A stretch of 64,000 nucleotides of DNA. Origin: Prorocentrum cordatum. Lineage: Eukaryota; Sar; Dinophyceae; Prorocentrales; Prorocentraceae. The DNA lies in NCBI GenBank assembly GCA_963575745.1, contig CAUYUJ010003558.1, positions 62,001-126,000 on the forward strand. Reading direction: 5' to 3'. A model generated the notes under the pieces. It saw nothing but the letters and a program-made list of their open reading frames with translations. It was not told where the DNA came from and did not search any database. This document shows, in pieces, positions 50,393 through 61,896 of the stretch (position 1 is its first letter; every line of letters starts with the position of its first letter). Both the position numbers and the translations under genes were made by a program.

Positions 50393-52804
50393 AGCTCTCT
50401 TTCTCTCTCTCTCTCTCTCTTTCTCTCCTCTCTCCCTCTCTCTCTTTCTCTCGACTCGAACTCTGCGTGCGCGTCTGTCGAAAGTCTGGGGGCCGCTTTC
50501 GGGCCACAGGCCGTGGACCAAATATTAGGGATGAAATAACCAGACCCCAGAAAGGTCTGGGGACTGCACTAGAGGAGCAAACAACGGCATGGTCATAACC
50601 TCTCGGAAATCGGCGCTGAATTCTTGGACCAGCGCTGCACTCCCCCTCCCTGCTCTGCGAGGGGCGGCGCCGGAAGCGCCGCCAGAGGGTCCCAGCGCCG
50701 ATCCAAGAACCCGTGCGGACCTCAGAGAAATTCTGTTTACGCAATTTTATGCCTTTCGATGCACGTGTCTGTTGGGGGAGCGGTAACGGAGGGAGCCTTG
50801 CCACATCCAAGGGGCCAGTCAGGAGCGCTCTGAGCAAGCCGGGGGGGGGTCCAGCAATCTATCATGTGTGCTTCTGCTGCCGCGGAGCCCTGGCCACAGC
50901 AATCCGTGTTAAAACTGAATCAAGCTCCGGCGGAGAGTGGGACGACCACGACTCCTGCAGCCAGGCGGACTTAGGCAGCACCCAGATGGGAGACAACTAC
51001 AGCCGAAACTGTGACCAAGAAATGTATCATTCAAGACATCTGGGCCAGCTTCCCAGAAGTTTCTTGAAAGACACCTGGGCCAAATTCTGTTGTTAACGCT
51101 GGAGGGGCGAACATGCTCAAGAAACTTGGCACTTCTTCTGGCAAACTGGTCAAGAAACGCTGGCCCAACTTTTCGGGAGGAGGTTTCTTAACCAGACGCT
51201 CGACCGTATTTCGATTACGGTAGGTTCATGCAACGTCGACGCGCGCAGATTTGTTTGACACCTCGTCGATCGTTCAACCTTAAATCGATCGTGGCCCAAA
51301 TCGTTCAAGGTCGTCGAGTCCAGTTGCGTTACCGTGCCCCCCGGTGCTTCCGCGTCGCTCGATCCTGCAGAATTCAACCTTGAACGCCTTTGCCGTCGTC
51401 GTTGGCGCGCCATCGCCGCATGAACCTGCCGAACATCGTGATCTTCATCGTCACGTCGTTGCTCATGTAAGGGTGGGGGGACCGCCTCCGCGCCCAGGCT
51501 CAGAGGCGACATCTCGAGATCGAGCCTCTGGATAGGCGCATGTCAGTGAAGGGGCCATGGGACACACAAATAAGTAGACGCACATCCCAAGATTCAATAT
51601 TCCCCATCTTTTCACGATTGACTAGATGTTCGTCTTCCCCTCCGCATCCCATGTTTTTTTTTGTGTTTTATATTTTTTAGGGGGCATCGACGATCATTTG
51701 CGTGTGTGTGTTCCCCCCCCCCTGAGTCGGGCTCTCCCATTGGGGCCTCGGGCCCAGGTCGCATGATTAGCCTCGAGCCTCGCGCCGCGCGAAGCGCGGT
51801 CGGGGGAGGGGGGGGGGAAGCGAGAATCTCCGAGGAGGGATCTCGACGCCTTGGTTTTTTTTCAGGGGGCCTATGGTTTTATGGGGAGATCCTCGTCACC
51901 GCGGCCTCATGCGCCCCCGAGCCCCGATCAGAATTCGCCCCCAGCCGGTGGGGGGGGGGAATGAATTTTCTGGGAGTGGGGCGGAGGAGAAAACGAGCGG
52001 AAAAGGGGGTAATTATTTGGGGAGGGGTTCGTAGTTTGATTCCTCCATGGTGTCGCGGCGGCTGCCCCATCGACACACATTATGCCCTGCGACCAGATAA
52101 CGTGTCGCTCCCCTCCGCGGGTCGGGAAGCTTGGAAAGAAACTCGTTGCGTTGACGCTTGGGGACCTGGAAGTGGGCAGCTTGTCGCGCCGACGTCTGCG
52201 ACACGCTAAGCCGCCGATATCGGCGTGCCCTGCATACCCGCCAATCGAAAGAAGTAGGCGGAAACATGAAGTAGGAAAGCGGATCAAGTAGATTGAGCTC
52301 TGGGCCGCCCAACGTAGAACAACAACCACAACAAAAGCATGTCCACCCTTGCAGTAGGGATGCGCTTGAGGTAGATTGGGATCAGGGAATCCAGAAGACA
52401 TACGGCCGGACCAAAAACATAATAACATCCTTTCAGAGCATGAGACTCTCCGCCGGCCAAGCTGAAGAACATTCGATGTTACCATCCACCAGGATGCACA
52501 AGAACATCCAACAACCACGAAGAACATTAGGGTACCCTCCGAGATCTGACCTCGATCTTATACCTCGGTCCGACCGCACCTGCTTCCAACGATCGGCAAA
52601 TAACCCAGACCCTGGGCCACTCCCTCACGACATTCGAGTGGGGGGTGTATGGCCCGCACCAGCCCTTCGTGCTCCCGTGCCCCTGTCCTGGGCCAACTTG
52701 CCCAGGGAGGAGCAGAGCAAGCAGGGATCAGTCAGCATCGAACCGGGACATCGGGTCAAATACGGTGGGGGCATTCTCTCTGGGGCTTGCTGGCAACTTG
52801 AACG
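50290..52804. other. spacer without supported gene
   Basis: GA run (50,360-50,387) and CT runs (50,397-50,455), then apparently unique DNA. 50,713-51,096 holds a 127-codon frame with no recognisable domain. Short TTTCTTGA/TCAAGAAA and CTGGGCCA repeats at 51,040-51,170. Nothing supported as a gene. Confidence 0.4.
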
Positions 52805-52854
52805 GTGTTTTTTTATATTATTATTTTTTAAATAAAAAAAAAAACTCTTCAAGC
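52805..52854 (-). other. A/T-rich tail of LINE copy 1
   Basis: On the minus strand the element ends in a T-run, then ATTTAAAAAATAATAATATA and AAAAAA. Compatible with a target-primed A-rich 3' tail. Confidence 0.55.
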
Positions 52855-52962
52855 GGGCGCGAGCACCCGCGTGGTCGTGCCACGAATTCACGGGCGCAGC
52901 CGCTGGCCCGCGCGAGCGGCGCGGGGCGGCGGCAGGCCCCTCGGCGGCCGAGGAGGGGGCGC

Positions 52963-55900
52963 TCACCACCGCTGGCCCCACCTCCTCGCCGCGCGCGGGG
53001 CCGCAGCGCCGTGCACCTGCGTGCGGTCCCGCCCCCCGCGCGCCTGGGCTGCCTCGCGCCCGCGGGCGCGAGCGTCCTCCGCCGACGCGAAGCCGTGCGC
53101 GCGGAGGACGCCCTCCAGGGCGGGCACGAAGAGCTCCTGCACGCCCGCGCGCGCCGCTGCCTGCACGGCCTCCGCGGCCGAGGAAGCCGAGGCGCTCGCC
53201 AACGCCGCAGCTGCCCCGCCCCCAGGCCCAGCCGCACCAGCTGCACTGCCCGCTGCATGCCGTGCTGCCGCAGGCCTGGGCGGGACGCCAGGGCCGACCA
53301 CGCGCGCCGCCGCCAGGAGCTCGTCCACCTGGGGGATGGGCCCGCCGAAGTCGCCCATCTTGAGCGACCTCCGCCAGCGCTGCATCTCCTCCCAAGTCGG
53401 CGTCGTGAGCATCGCGATCGGCGGCTTCTCCTTGCCTGGCAAACGCAGCTTGCCGAATTCCGTCCTGGCCTGAGCTCGCGACCCTTGGCTTGATCTGTGA
53501 TCACCACCACCACGCGGCTTGGCCAAGCCCCTGTGTGCGTACCTCGGCTGGTGGCAGTACATGAAGCAGCGCGTGCACACCAGGATGGCCTCGTGCGGCT
53601 TGCTCACCACATTGGTCTGCATCAGGTTGTGGCCGTGCACCACCCATGGCTCGGTTCCAGCCGCGGGGGCAGGGGACGGGCGTTCCTCCTCCAGCTGGAA
53701 GCCCAGCGAGGGCACTGCGGACGACTTGGCCTCCGCTCTGCGTCGAACCTCTCTCGCAAACACCTCGCTCGCAGCCTCTGCACGTGTGGTGCCAGCCTCG
53801 CCTACCCCCGCAGCGATGGCGGTGGCAGGGGCGGAGCAGGCCCTCTGCGCGGCCGCAGGGCGCTTGCGGAAAGGCCCCGCTGCGCCGCCCGCGGCGCCTG
53901 CAACTCCACCAGTGGCTACTGCGCTGGCCGCTGCCGCCGCGGTGAAGGCTGTCGCTGTCACTGCTGCCGGGCTTCTGCCGCGCTGCGCTGTGGAGATATC
54001 CAGCAAGCCGTAGCCCTCATCCTCGCACGTCAGGTTCCACGGGTAGAGGTACGGCTGGAGGTTGACGTCATCCAGTGCTTCCGTAGGCCAGCAGTCTCGC
54101 ATACCAGAATCTGAAATGTAGACCTCCATCTCTGCGGCAAAGCGAGCTGCATCACGTGCCCTGGCCAGGCAGCCTTCCAGGAGCAGGATGTCGTCGACTG
54201 AGGGGGCGTGGAGGGCGGCTCCTTCCTTCGCTCGCTTGTCAGCTAGGCGGTTGCCGAGCAGCTCGATAGCCGACAACTCTCCTCTGGCCACTGCCGCTTC
54301 TGACCGATGTGTAGGAATGCGTTTGATCTTCACACCTTCGGCGGCATCCCCGACTCTGGCCCAAAGGTGGGCGTAGGGCGAAGTTGGGCCCTGAGCTCTG
54401 CCAAGGTTGAGCGCCGAGTCAACTGTGCCCTGGCAGTCGACCAGCAGCTGGTAGTTGCCGATGACCTCAGTGAGCGCCACCACCGCTGCGTAGTCTTCTC
54501 CCGCGCGTGCCGTCTGCGATGGGCATAACCTGGGAGGGACCGCCCCCCGCGCCTCGGCTAAGATGGCACCTTCCTTGGAAAGCGCGACGACCGACCAGCC
54601 CGCACAGCGCAGGCGCGGAAAGTCACCGAGGAAGCAGGAGCCGTCGGTGAATACCATGGCTCCGTCTTCGACCACAACCGCTTCATGCCAACCATGAGAG
54701 AGCCGCTCCCACTGGGGCTGCCAGCGCGGGCGATGCAGCAGCAGGGAGGGGTCCACGAACAGACCCTGGCAGAACAGCTCATCGAAAGGCGGGCCCATCT
54801 CGTGGACCACCCAAGCAGCACGCTTCAGGTCCGACGGCAGCCTGTCACGCCGCCAGGGTTCCCAAGCTGGGCAGACGTGGTGCCTGTGGAACATCGTGCC
54901 ACGTGCAGCCTGGCAGAGCTTGCAGATCGGGTCGATCTCGGAGGAGTGCCTCGCCAGACGGTCCTGGGGCCAGTGCGAGAGCGAGACCAGCCAGCGCAGG
55001 CAGCCCTTGTGGTGCCCATTCCAGGTCTCCGTCTCCTTCTTGCCGAGCAGCTCGTTGACTGGCCTCCACTGAGGCGGCAACTTCCACGGCCAAAGCAATC
55101 CAGGTCGAGCTCGAGCCTCCTCGAGCGCAGCCGCTTTCCTCGTGGCCTCCCTGGCCTTCTCCGCCAGGAACGCGGGCGAGAAATGCAGCACCTCGAACTC
55201 CCCCTTGTCCTCGTCTAGCAGCTTGGTGCCGTCGAAGGAGAGCCGCCAGCCTATCCTCTGCAGGGTGAGCGTGAGCGCCGCTATCGGCTGACGGACCGAA
55301 CTCCAAGGCCGTTGCTTGCTGAGCACCTGCTGGCTCTCTTGGATGCAAGCTTGGATGGCTGAGGCTGTGGCTTGACCAGACCACACCACGTTGACGAAAG
55401 CCTGAACTGCCATGCCCACTGCAGCAACCAGCGGGTCCTGCCGCCAGCCGCGGGGCGCGCACTGCAGGGCGAAACTGAGGGCCGCTCCAGGCGGCAAGCG
55501 ACCAGCGCACTTCGCAGCTGCCACCCTCAGCGCCCTCATGCGCCCAGGTGGGACTCCAGCTATGGCCGAGCCCCAGAGCGCCTTGGCCGTCGGCCCTGCT
55601 CGCATCACTCTAGCTTGCCGAAGGCCAGGTCCGAAGATGCGTGCCAGTCGTCCTGCTTGACGGAGTGCGTCCAGCTCTCGCTTGACCTGCGTCGCCACCA
55701 TGCGGTGTCCACCAGCAGTCGCGTCACCACCGAGGTCACGGTGTCCCTGAGCAAAGGTGACCTTGTCCAGCGGCCACCCCTCTTGCTTCATCAGCTCGCG
55801 CTGGAGGTCCACTGAGGAGGCCAGCACTTTCGTTTTGCCCCAATTGATCGGGAGCCGCTTGTGCTTCAGCATCGCCACGACGCCCTGGACGAAGCTGTTC

Positions 55901-56955
55901 ATCTGAGTAACCAGCACTCCTCTTGATCCTATTCCATTGCCCGAGATGTCGTCGATCACGTTGACGATCCGACCTATGGGGAGCTTCGCTCGACTCTTGG
56001 CAAGGAGGTCCATCAGCATGAGCCTAGCCATCGTTGTCGCACAACAGCAGCCTGCGATGACCGTGCCCCTCGCATGGATCACCTCGCTGACGGCGCTGTC
56101 AGCCGTCGCTCTCCTCGGTCCCGAGTATGCCACACAGAGCGCACGCACCAACCCTGTGCAGAATCCATTTAGCTCGGCCGCCTTCAGAAGCAACCCATGA
56201 TCGATCCTCTCGTAGAACTTGCTAATGTCGAAGTAGACCGAGACTCCGTCGAAGCCGACCTTCCGAGCAAGGCCAAGGTACAAGTTGTGTAAGTACGCTG
56301 CTCTATCGCAGCTGGTGTCCGAGCTGCTGCCCCAAATCTCAGGAAGGCGGTGGGCTCGCTCCCATTGCAAACGGTGCTGCCTGCGAATCCTGCCCCACAC
56401 ACGGAGCCAAAAGCACATCAAGCCGATGGGGCGGTGTCCGCCCCCAGGCTTGCCCAGGAAGACAATGAGCGTGGTGAACATCGCCGTCGGCTGCGGGTGC
56501 CTTTCCCATTGCGTCAGCACGTCAGCCATGCGCTGCGCGAACGGCCTTCCCAGCATCAACAGCAGTTTGGGGTGGAAGCCATCCCATCCAAGCGCCGTAT
56601 TCTTCGCGAACGTCCTCGCCGACTCTAGCACCTCCTCCGCCGTAATCGGGGGCAGATCCGACGTGGTAGGCCAGTCAGCAGGACTGGTCTGCTGTGCATC
56701 CCCGCTGCTCCACAGGGCCTTCCACTCCACCAGCATCTGATCCAAGGCCGCTTGGCCCACCAGTGGTACCGGAGGCGAGTCACCGCTGCCGTCCGCAAGG
56801 ATCGGCTTCGCCTCACCGTGGGGCTTCTTGCTAATAGCATGAGCTCCACGGCCTCCACCAGCCAGCGACTCGTCAACGAACTCCTTCCAGCGGGTCCTGG
56901 CTGCAGACGCATCGCCCTTGACGTGCATGTCAGTGACCCTGGCGATGGCCTTCAA
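52963..56955 (-). CDS. non-LTR retrotransposon ORF2-like: RT, zinc knuckle, RNase H
   Basis: Open 1,330-codon frame; the first codon given is TTG and the frame is open from just after a TAG near 56,979, so the true start is unknown and no APE endonuclease is present (5' truncated). Order: LGWDGFHPKLL (about residue 122), RPIGLM, motif A VYFDISKFYERID (240), motif B GTVIAGCCCATTMA, motif C NVIDDISGNG (IDD replaces the common YADD), WGKTKVLASS; zinc knuckle CKLC-8-HRHHVC (about 680); RNase H with FTDGSCF (about 770), AGEDYAAVVAL, LLVDCQGTV, PTHRSEA and GNRLADKRAKEG; Ala-rich linker; C-terminal CTRCFMYCHQPRYAHRGLAK; then GFASAEDARARGRE. Copies itself by target-primed reverse transcription. Confidence 0.85.
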   Translation of the reverse strand: MKAIARVTDMHVKGDASAARTRWKEFVDESLAGGGRGAHAISKKPHGEAKPILADGSGDSPPVPLVGQAALDQMLVEWKALWSSGDAQQTSPADWPTTSDLPPITAEEVLESARTFAKNTALGWDGFHPKLLLMLGRPFAQRMADVLTQWERHPQPTAMFTTLIVFLGKPGGGHRPIGLMCFWLRVWGRIRRQHRLQWERAHRLPEIWGSSSDTSCDRAAYLHNLYLGLARKVGFDGVSVYFDISKFYERIDHGLLLKAAELNGFCTGLVRALCVAYSGPRRATADSAVSEVIHARGTVIAGCCCATTMARLMLMDLLAKSRAKLPIGRIVNVIDDISGNGIGSRGVLVTQMNSFVQGVVAMLKHKRLPINWGKTKVLASSVDLQRELMKQEGWPLDKVTFAQGHRDLGGDATAGGHRMVATQVKRELDALRQAGRLARIFGPGLRQARVMRAGPTAKALWGSAIAGVPPGRMRALRVAAAKCAGRLPPGAALSFALQCAPRGWRQDPLVAAVGMAVQAFVNVVWSGQATASAIQACIQESQQVLSKQRPWSSVRQPIAALTLTLQRIGWRLSFDGTKLLDEDKGEFEVLHFSPAFLAEKAREATRKAAALEEARARPGLLWPWKLPPQWRPVNELLGKKETETWNGHHKGCLRWLVSLSHWPQDRLARHSSEIDPICKLCQAARGTMFHRHHVCPAWEPWRRDRLPSDLKRAAWVVHEMGPPFDELFCQGLFVDPSLLLHRPRWQPQWERLSHGWHEAVVVEDGAMVFTDGSCFLGDFPRLRCAGWSVVALSKEGAILAEARGAVPPRLCPSQTARAGEDYAAVVALTEVIGNYQLLVDCQGTVDSALNLGRAQGPTSPYAHLWARVGDAAEGVKIKRIPTHRSEAAVARGELSAIELLGNRLADKRAKEGAALHAPSVDDILLLEGCLARARDAARFAAEMEVYISDSGMRDCWPTEALDDVNLQPYLYPWNLTCEDEGYGLLDISTAQRGRSPAAVTATAFTAAAAASAVATGGVAGAAGGAAGPFRKRPAAAQRACSAPATAIAAGVGEAGTTRAEAASEVFAREVRRRAEAKSSAVPSLGFQLEEERPSPAPAAGTEPWVVHGHNLMQTNVVSKPHEAILVCTRCFMYCHQPRYAHRGLAKPRGGGDHRSSQGSRAQARTEFGKLRLPGKEKPPIAMLTTPTWEEMQRWRRSLKMGDFGGPIPQVDELLAAARVVGPGVPPRPAAARHAAGSAAGAAGPGGGAAAALASASASSAAEAVQAAARAGVQELFVPALEGVLRAHGFASAEDARARGREAAQARGGRDRTQVHGAAAPRAARRWGQRW

Positions 56956-57090
56956 CGGTGGGGGATTTGTTTTATCCTATAACCCTGGGGCTTGTCATGC
57001 ACCAACAAATTCGGACGCCGTCTTACGGCCCCACAAACAGAGCTTACACGGGCCCGCAGCCGACCAGGCCCAGACCCCGAAGCGCGACCG

Positions 57091-60000
57091 TCACTCCGCG
57101 CTCAGGCCGACCACTGGCCTGGGGTCCGCCGACCTGGCCGCCCTGGCGGCCCTGCCGCGCTCCTGTGCGTCAGCCGCGCTGGCAAAGCCGAAAGAGCTCA
57201 GGGCTCCCTCGAGCCCTTGGCGAAACAGCCTCCCAGGGGCAGGCGGGGCAGGTGCCCGCTCCCGCAGCACTGGGGGCTCAACTGCTGGGGCTCTGGAGCC
57301 TGCAGGGGCCTCGGAGTCCCCCACGCCCCCAGGGCCCGCGACCGAGCCTGGCGACTTGGCCCACCTGGCACGGGTGGCCGCTTTGGGCCTAGCCCCCGCT
57401 GCAGGCCTTGGCCAGTCCCCTGTGGCAGTACCTGGGTTTCATGCAATACATCCAGCACGTCACACACACACACCAAAAACTCAGGGCCGTCCCCGCCAGA
57501 AACACGCGATTCGCGGAGACGGTGGCCGTTGACCTCCCAGACTCCCGATTCTCCAGGGTCGACCTGGGACAGGCCGTCACGCGAACCACACGAAAAGGAG
57601 ACCCTCGACCTTTGGCCAGAGCCTGGGCTCTCCACGCGGGGCCCTGGGGTCCTCCTCTGGCTAGAAGGGCCCGAGGGGGCACTCGGAGGCGGGACGGCGG
57701 CCTCAAAGGAAGGAGAGGCCGCGGGGGAAGGAGGGGGAGGGGGCAACGACACAGCCGACATGGGCGTGCACAGTGCGTCCGCGGCAGAGGGCGCCGTCCG
57801 CTCCGCCTGCTCAGCACGGCGACGCTGGGCCGCACGATGCAAAGCCGCCGACGCGCTCGACTCAACAACGGCTGGCTCACTGGGCCCGCCTGGCCCCACG
57901 TCCGCTTCCTTCCTCCTGCACTCCGTCGAGTCTGCCTGGTCCTGGGGCTGGGCTCCCTGGCTGACCGCCGCTGCCGTCGCCAGCGCTGCTGCCGCCCCTA
58001 GGGCCGCCATGCCGCCAGGGCCACGGGCAGTCGACTCTTCAGCTTCCAGTGGCAGCCCCAGGGCGGGCGGCGGGGCGTGGGGGTCCAGGTCCACGAGGTC
58101 CAGAGAGGTGAGCGGCCAGGAGTCCCTGAGCCCCGACTCAGTGATGTGCACCTCGAGGGCAGCCGCGCCCCTGGCCGCCTCCTTCGCCCGAGCCAGGCAG
58201 CCCTCCAGCATCAGGGCGTCCTGCTCCGCAATGGCGTGCAAGGCCGCTCCTTCCTTAGCCCTGGTGTCGGCGCGCCTGTTGCCCACTAGCTCGAAGAGGG
58301 TGAGATCCCCGTCCTGCACCGCGGCCTCAGTGCGGTGGGCGGGCACGTGGCGAATGGTGACGCCTTCCGCCGCATCGCCCACCCTGGCCCAAACGTGGGC
58401 GTGCAGGGAGCTGGGGCCGCAGGCCTTGGCCAGGTTAGACGCAGCCTTGACCGTGCTCAGGCAGTCGCTGAGCAGCGTGTAGTTCCCGATGATGTCGGCG
58501 AGGCCGATGGCGGCAGCGTAGTCCTCGCCCGCCTTGGCCGTCTGCGACGGGAGGTCGCTGGGGGGCACTGCGCCCCACGCCTCGGCGATGAGCCTCCCCT
58601 CTGGACCGTGCACGATGACCGCCCAACCCGCGCTCCTGACGCGCGGGAAATCCCCGTTCAGGCACGACCCGTCGGTGAAGACGAAAGACCCATCTGGTAC
58701 CACCAGGATGCCGTCCCCCCACCCGCAGGATCGTCTCGCCCAGCAGTCATTCCAGGCTGGTCTGGCCACCAGCAGGCTGATGTCGGCGAAGATCCCCTGA
58801 CAGAAAAGCTCGTCGAAGGGGGGCCCCATGCGGTGGACCTGCACCGCTGCCTGGCTTACCTGGTATGGGCAGTAGTCCCTCCTCCAGGCCGCCCAAGCTG
58901 GGCACTCGTGGTGTCTGTGGTGCATCGTCCCAGGGGCGGCGCCGCAGAGCTTGCAGAGCGGGTCTATTTCACGCCCATGCCTCGCCAGACGGGCCTGGGG
59001 CCAGCTGGCCAACGACGCCAAACGTCTCAAGCCGCCTTTGTGGTGGCCCGTCCAGGTTTCTGACTCTTTGGCCCCTAGGAGCTGGTTGATCGGCGTCCAC
59101 CACGGCGGCAGCTCCCACTGCCAGAAAGTCTCGGGCCTGCTGGCGTACTCCTCGAGCGAGGCCGCCTGACGCGTCCTCCTTGACCCTGGCTGCGAGGAAA
59201 GCGGGCGAGAATCTCATGACATCGAACTCGCAGCCCTCCCTGTCGGTCAGGATGCGACCGCCTGCTCTGAGGCCCCAGCCGACCCGCCTTAGCGTGAGCA
59301 CCAGCGCCGAGACGGGGTCGCGCACCGCGGCCCACGGCCTCTGAAGCGAGGCCAGACGGCTGCTGTCCCTGAGGCAGGCCTGCACTGCCGCAGGCGAGGC
59401 CTGGCCAGACCAGCTCATGGCCACAAGCGCCTGGACCGCCATGCCCGTCGCAATTACCAGCGGATCCTGCCTCCAGCCCTGGGGCGCGCACTGCAGGCAG
59501 AACGTCAGCGCGGCGCCCGTCGGCAGGTTGCAGGCGGCTTTCGCTGCAGATATCCTGAGCGCCCTCATGCGCCCAGGCGGTATCCCGCTGATGGCCGAGC
59601 CCCACAGGGCCTTGGCAGTGGGGCCTGCCCTCTGGATCTTGGCCTGCCTCATCCCCGAGCCGAAGATCCTGGTGAGGTTGTTGCCCTGCCGCAGCGCCGC
59701 CAGCTCCCTGGCCACCTGCGTCCCGACCCTGCGGTGGCTGCCCGCTGTCGCGTCTCCTCCGAGGTCGCGGTGGCCAGCGACAAAGGCTTCGTCAGCGAGG
59801 ACCCAGTTGGCGTGCTGCTGCAACTCTCTCCTCAGCTTCGCTGAGGAAGCCAGTGCTTTGGTCTTTCCCCAGTTGATGGGGAGCCGCTTGTCCTCCAGCA
59901 TGGTGGCAACTCCCTTCGCGAACCTGGCGATCTGCTCGACGACGAGCCTGCGCGTGCCGATGCCGTGGCCCGAGATGTCATCAATCACGTTGACCACCCT

Positions 60001-60170
60001 GCCTATCGGCAGCATCTTCCTCGACTGCAGCAGGAGGTCGTAAACCATGATCCTCGCCATGGTCGTCGCACAGGAACAGCCAGCGATGACGGTGTCGTCT
60101 ATGACCAGCTGCTCGCTGAGGGCTAGGTCGGCCCTGGCCCTGCGAGGGCCCGAATACAGCACGGTGGGGG
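57091..60170 (-). pseudogene. non-LTR retrotransposon, 5'-truncated copy 2
   Basis: Minus strand. Similarity to copy 1 begins at YSGPRRARADLALSEQ (about 60,165) just before motif B, so the fingers and motif A are absent. Then VIAGCSCATTMARIM, VNVIDDISGHG, WGKTKALASS; a frameshift near 59,030-59,120; CKLC-8-HRHHEC, VFTDGSCLNGDF, AGEDYAAAIGL, GNRRADTRAKEG; another shift near 57,500; C-terminal CVTCWMYCMKPRYCHRGLAK and FGFASAADAQERGRA. Stop near 57,091. The 3' end faces the 5' end of copy 1, about 110 bp away. Confidence 0.8.
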
Positions 60171-60984
60171 AATTGGATGAGGAACCCTGAGATAAGGAAT
60201 CCAGGGTTTGGGAGCCAGTGGAACTACCATCGTGGATTGGCCGTGGATAGCACCGCCACCCTCGACGGATGAGGGATCCTCCAGGGGCTGAAGCCTCCTG
60301 GGCACATTCCTTCACCAACGCCCCCACCGTAGATATGTGCGTCGGATTGGACTGCATCGGCGTGGAATCGGAATCGAATCGGATCAGCTGCGCCAAGATG
60401 CACATCAACGACATGCAAGCACCGGGCCGCATCTTGCCGCTGGGAGGTCAGAATCGGGTCGAATCGGGCCGGCCGAGGTCGATATCGAATCGGACCGGTC
60501 CGATCGAGATGGTCCCTGAGGGGCGGGGCGGGGCGGAGGAAGTGCATCCCAATCGCCCTTGGCATCGTTTTTTTTTCCACGCCGGAGACAGCGCGCACGA
60601 GGCCCTCGTCGAGGCAGCAGCTGCCCAGCTGTCCCTGGGCCTTCTGAGCGCGAGCGGCAGCTGCAGCCGGAGGGGGGGTGTGCGACGACGGCGGAGACGA
60701 GGACGCCTAAAGCAGGAGGCATCATCAGCAGGAGGGCGACAACGAGGACCAGCAGCAGGAGGGAGACGACGACGAGGACGAGACGAGGCCTTCTGCAGCA
60801 CGTGTCTCGCGTCAGCGCCCAGTTGCCCCCTAATCCACCTGGTGGTCAGCCCCATCCAGTGCACTTGGGCGGAGAGAGGTAGTGGTCACTTCCGAGGGCG
60901 TCTTTTCATGCTGGGGATGGTAGTGGTCACTTCCGACGGCGTCTGTTCATGCTGATCCGATTCGGAGCCCACCGTCAAAACTCA
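60171..60984. other. spacer left of the mannosidase exon
   Basis: GAATCGGGTCGAATCGGGCC and ATCGAATCGGACCGGTCCGA words (60,450-60,510), and GACGACGAGGA-type runs (60,680-60,790). GGTAGTGGTCACTTCCGA occurs twice (60,878, 60,918). No gene supported. Confidence 0.4.
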
Positions 60985-61656
60985 TTATTGAAACAACGAT
61001 ACAACATCTTGCCGATGCCCGCCGGGATCTGCCACCGAACCCCTTCCATTGCCACCGCCTTGATACGGAAGTGTCGCATCGTATGTGTCTCGAAGAGATC
61101 TGATCTTCAAACCCGCATGCCAACGATCTATGTCAAACGCCTCTCTCGCCTCAAAATCGACAAGCACCTGATCTCCGGGGAAAATCAGAAACGCGTTCGG
61201 AACGAAACGCCCAACGACGGCCGCGCTCTCCAATGCGACGTAGACGGCCGTGGCGTTACTGGTCACCGTCACGCTTGCACGTTTGGTGGCCACCTTCGTG
61301 GGGCTACCAATCTGCAGGCTCGCGATGGGCAGGTTGGCAGCCTTGAGAGGCGTCAGAAACGCCTGCGCTGATAAGGACTTGGGTACGCCACCAACCATTA
61401 CACTGCCCTCCAGAGACACAAAGCAATCCGCGGATGCACAGCTGGCAATTTCCATTGCCGCGGACAAGTCTATCGCTGGGCACTCGCTCGTCCCTGCCGC
61501 CACGGTGACGTTGCAGGATAGGACGTGTGCGCCCTCGAGTCGCTGCTGCACGCCCCAGCGGTGGAGAGCCACGTGAAGCGTCGCCTGCACAGTAGAAGCC
61601 AAATCGCTTGTGAGAAAAGACCGGATCTTCCCCTTGTAGGTGACCGCATGCGGACC
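60985..61656 (-). CDS. beta-mannosidase, last exon (C-terminal domains)
   Basis: Minus-strand exon starting after TTAG at 61,657. Reads GPHAVTYKGKIRSFLTSDLA, TVQATLHVALHRWGVQQ, CFVSLEGSVMVGG, AFLTPLKAANL, TNATAVYVALES-like SNATAVYVALESA, VGRFVPNAFLIFPGDQV, LKIRSLRDTYD, stop at 60,985. This is the layout of the C-terminal Ig-like domains of GH2 beta-mannosidases (a V-x-D-L strand start, GRFxxNxFxxxPG, and a terminal SLxDxY). The enzyme removes terminal beta-mannose from glycans, usually in lysosome or secreted. Exon is 224 codons including stop, in phase 0 with the upstream exon. Identification rests on family motifs, not a search. Confidence 0.75.
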   Translation of the reverse strand, partial: GPHAVTYKGKIRSFLTSDLASTVQATLHVALHRWGVQQRLEGAHVLSCNVTVAAGTSECPAIDLSAAMEIASCASADCFVSLEGSVMVGGVPKSLSAQAFLTPLKAANLPIASLQIGSPTKVATKRASVTVTSNATAVYVALESAAVVGRFVPNAFLIFPGDQVLVDFEAREAFDIDRWHAGLKIRSLRDTYDATLPYQGGGNGRGSVADPGGHRQDVVSLFQ

Positions 61657-61802
61657 CTAACCCCTGCAGGCCAGATTCCTGAAACGCGGGCCAGGGCTCA
61701 AAATCCGAAGGATATCTGCAACCAGGTGGACCCCAGCAGGGGCGCCCGATACCCCAGCGTCGACAGGGCCCGCAGGGGCAGAGGTCGCAAGTGGTCGCAG
61801 AC

Positions 61803-61896
61803 CTTGTCCACGACCAGTGAGGGCAGCAGGGTGTCGTAGCTGCGCTGCACGGCGCTGTGCGTCAGCCGCCAGGCCCCGGAACGCTCGATCGAGGAC
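61803..61896 (-). CDS. beta-mannosidase, internal exon
   Basis: 31 codons plus one base: SSIERSGAWRLTHSAVQRSY, DTLLPSLVVDK. Corresponds to the conserved W-S-S-I-E-Y-G-G-R-W-K ... region just after the YWQLND motif of GH2 mannosidases. Flanked by AG at its start (CTGGAG) and GT at its end (AAG/GTCTGC). The 146-bp intron to the last exon (61,657-61,802) is GT-AG and phase 0; the 317-bp intron upstream (61,897-62,213) is GT-AG and phase 2. Both joins keep the reading frame and the family consensus, which is the main support. Confidence 0.7.

Noticed and set aside
52821-53513. Plus- and minus-strand frames overlapping the LINE 3' part
   Set aside because: GC-rich shadow frames of the 1,330-codon ORF; the RT/RNase H frame explains the region.
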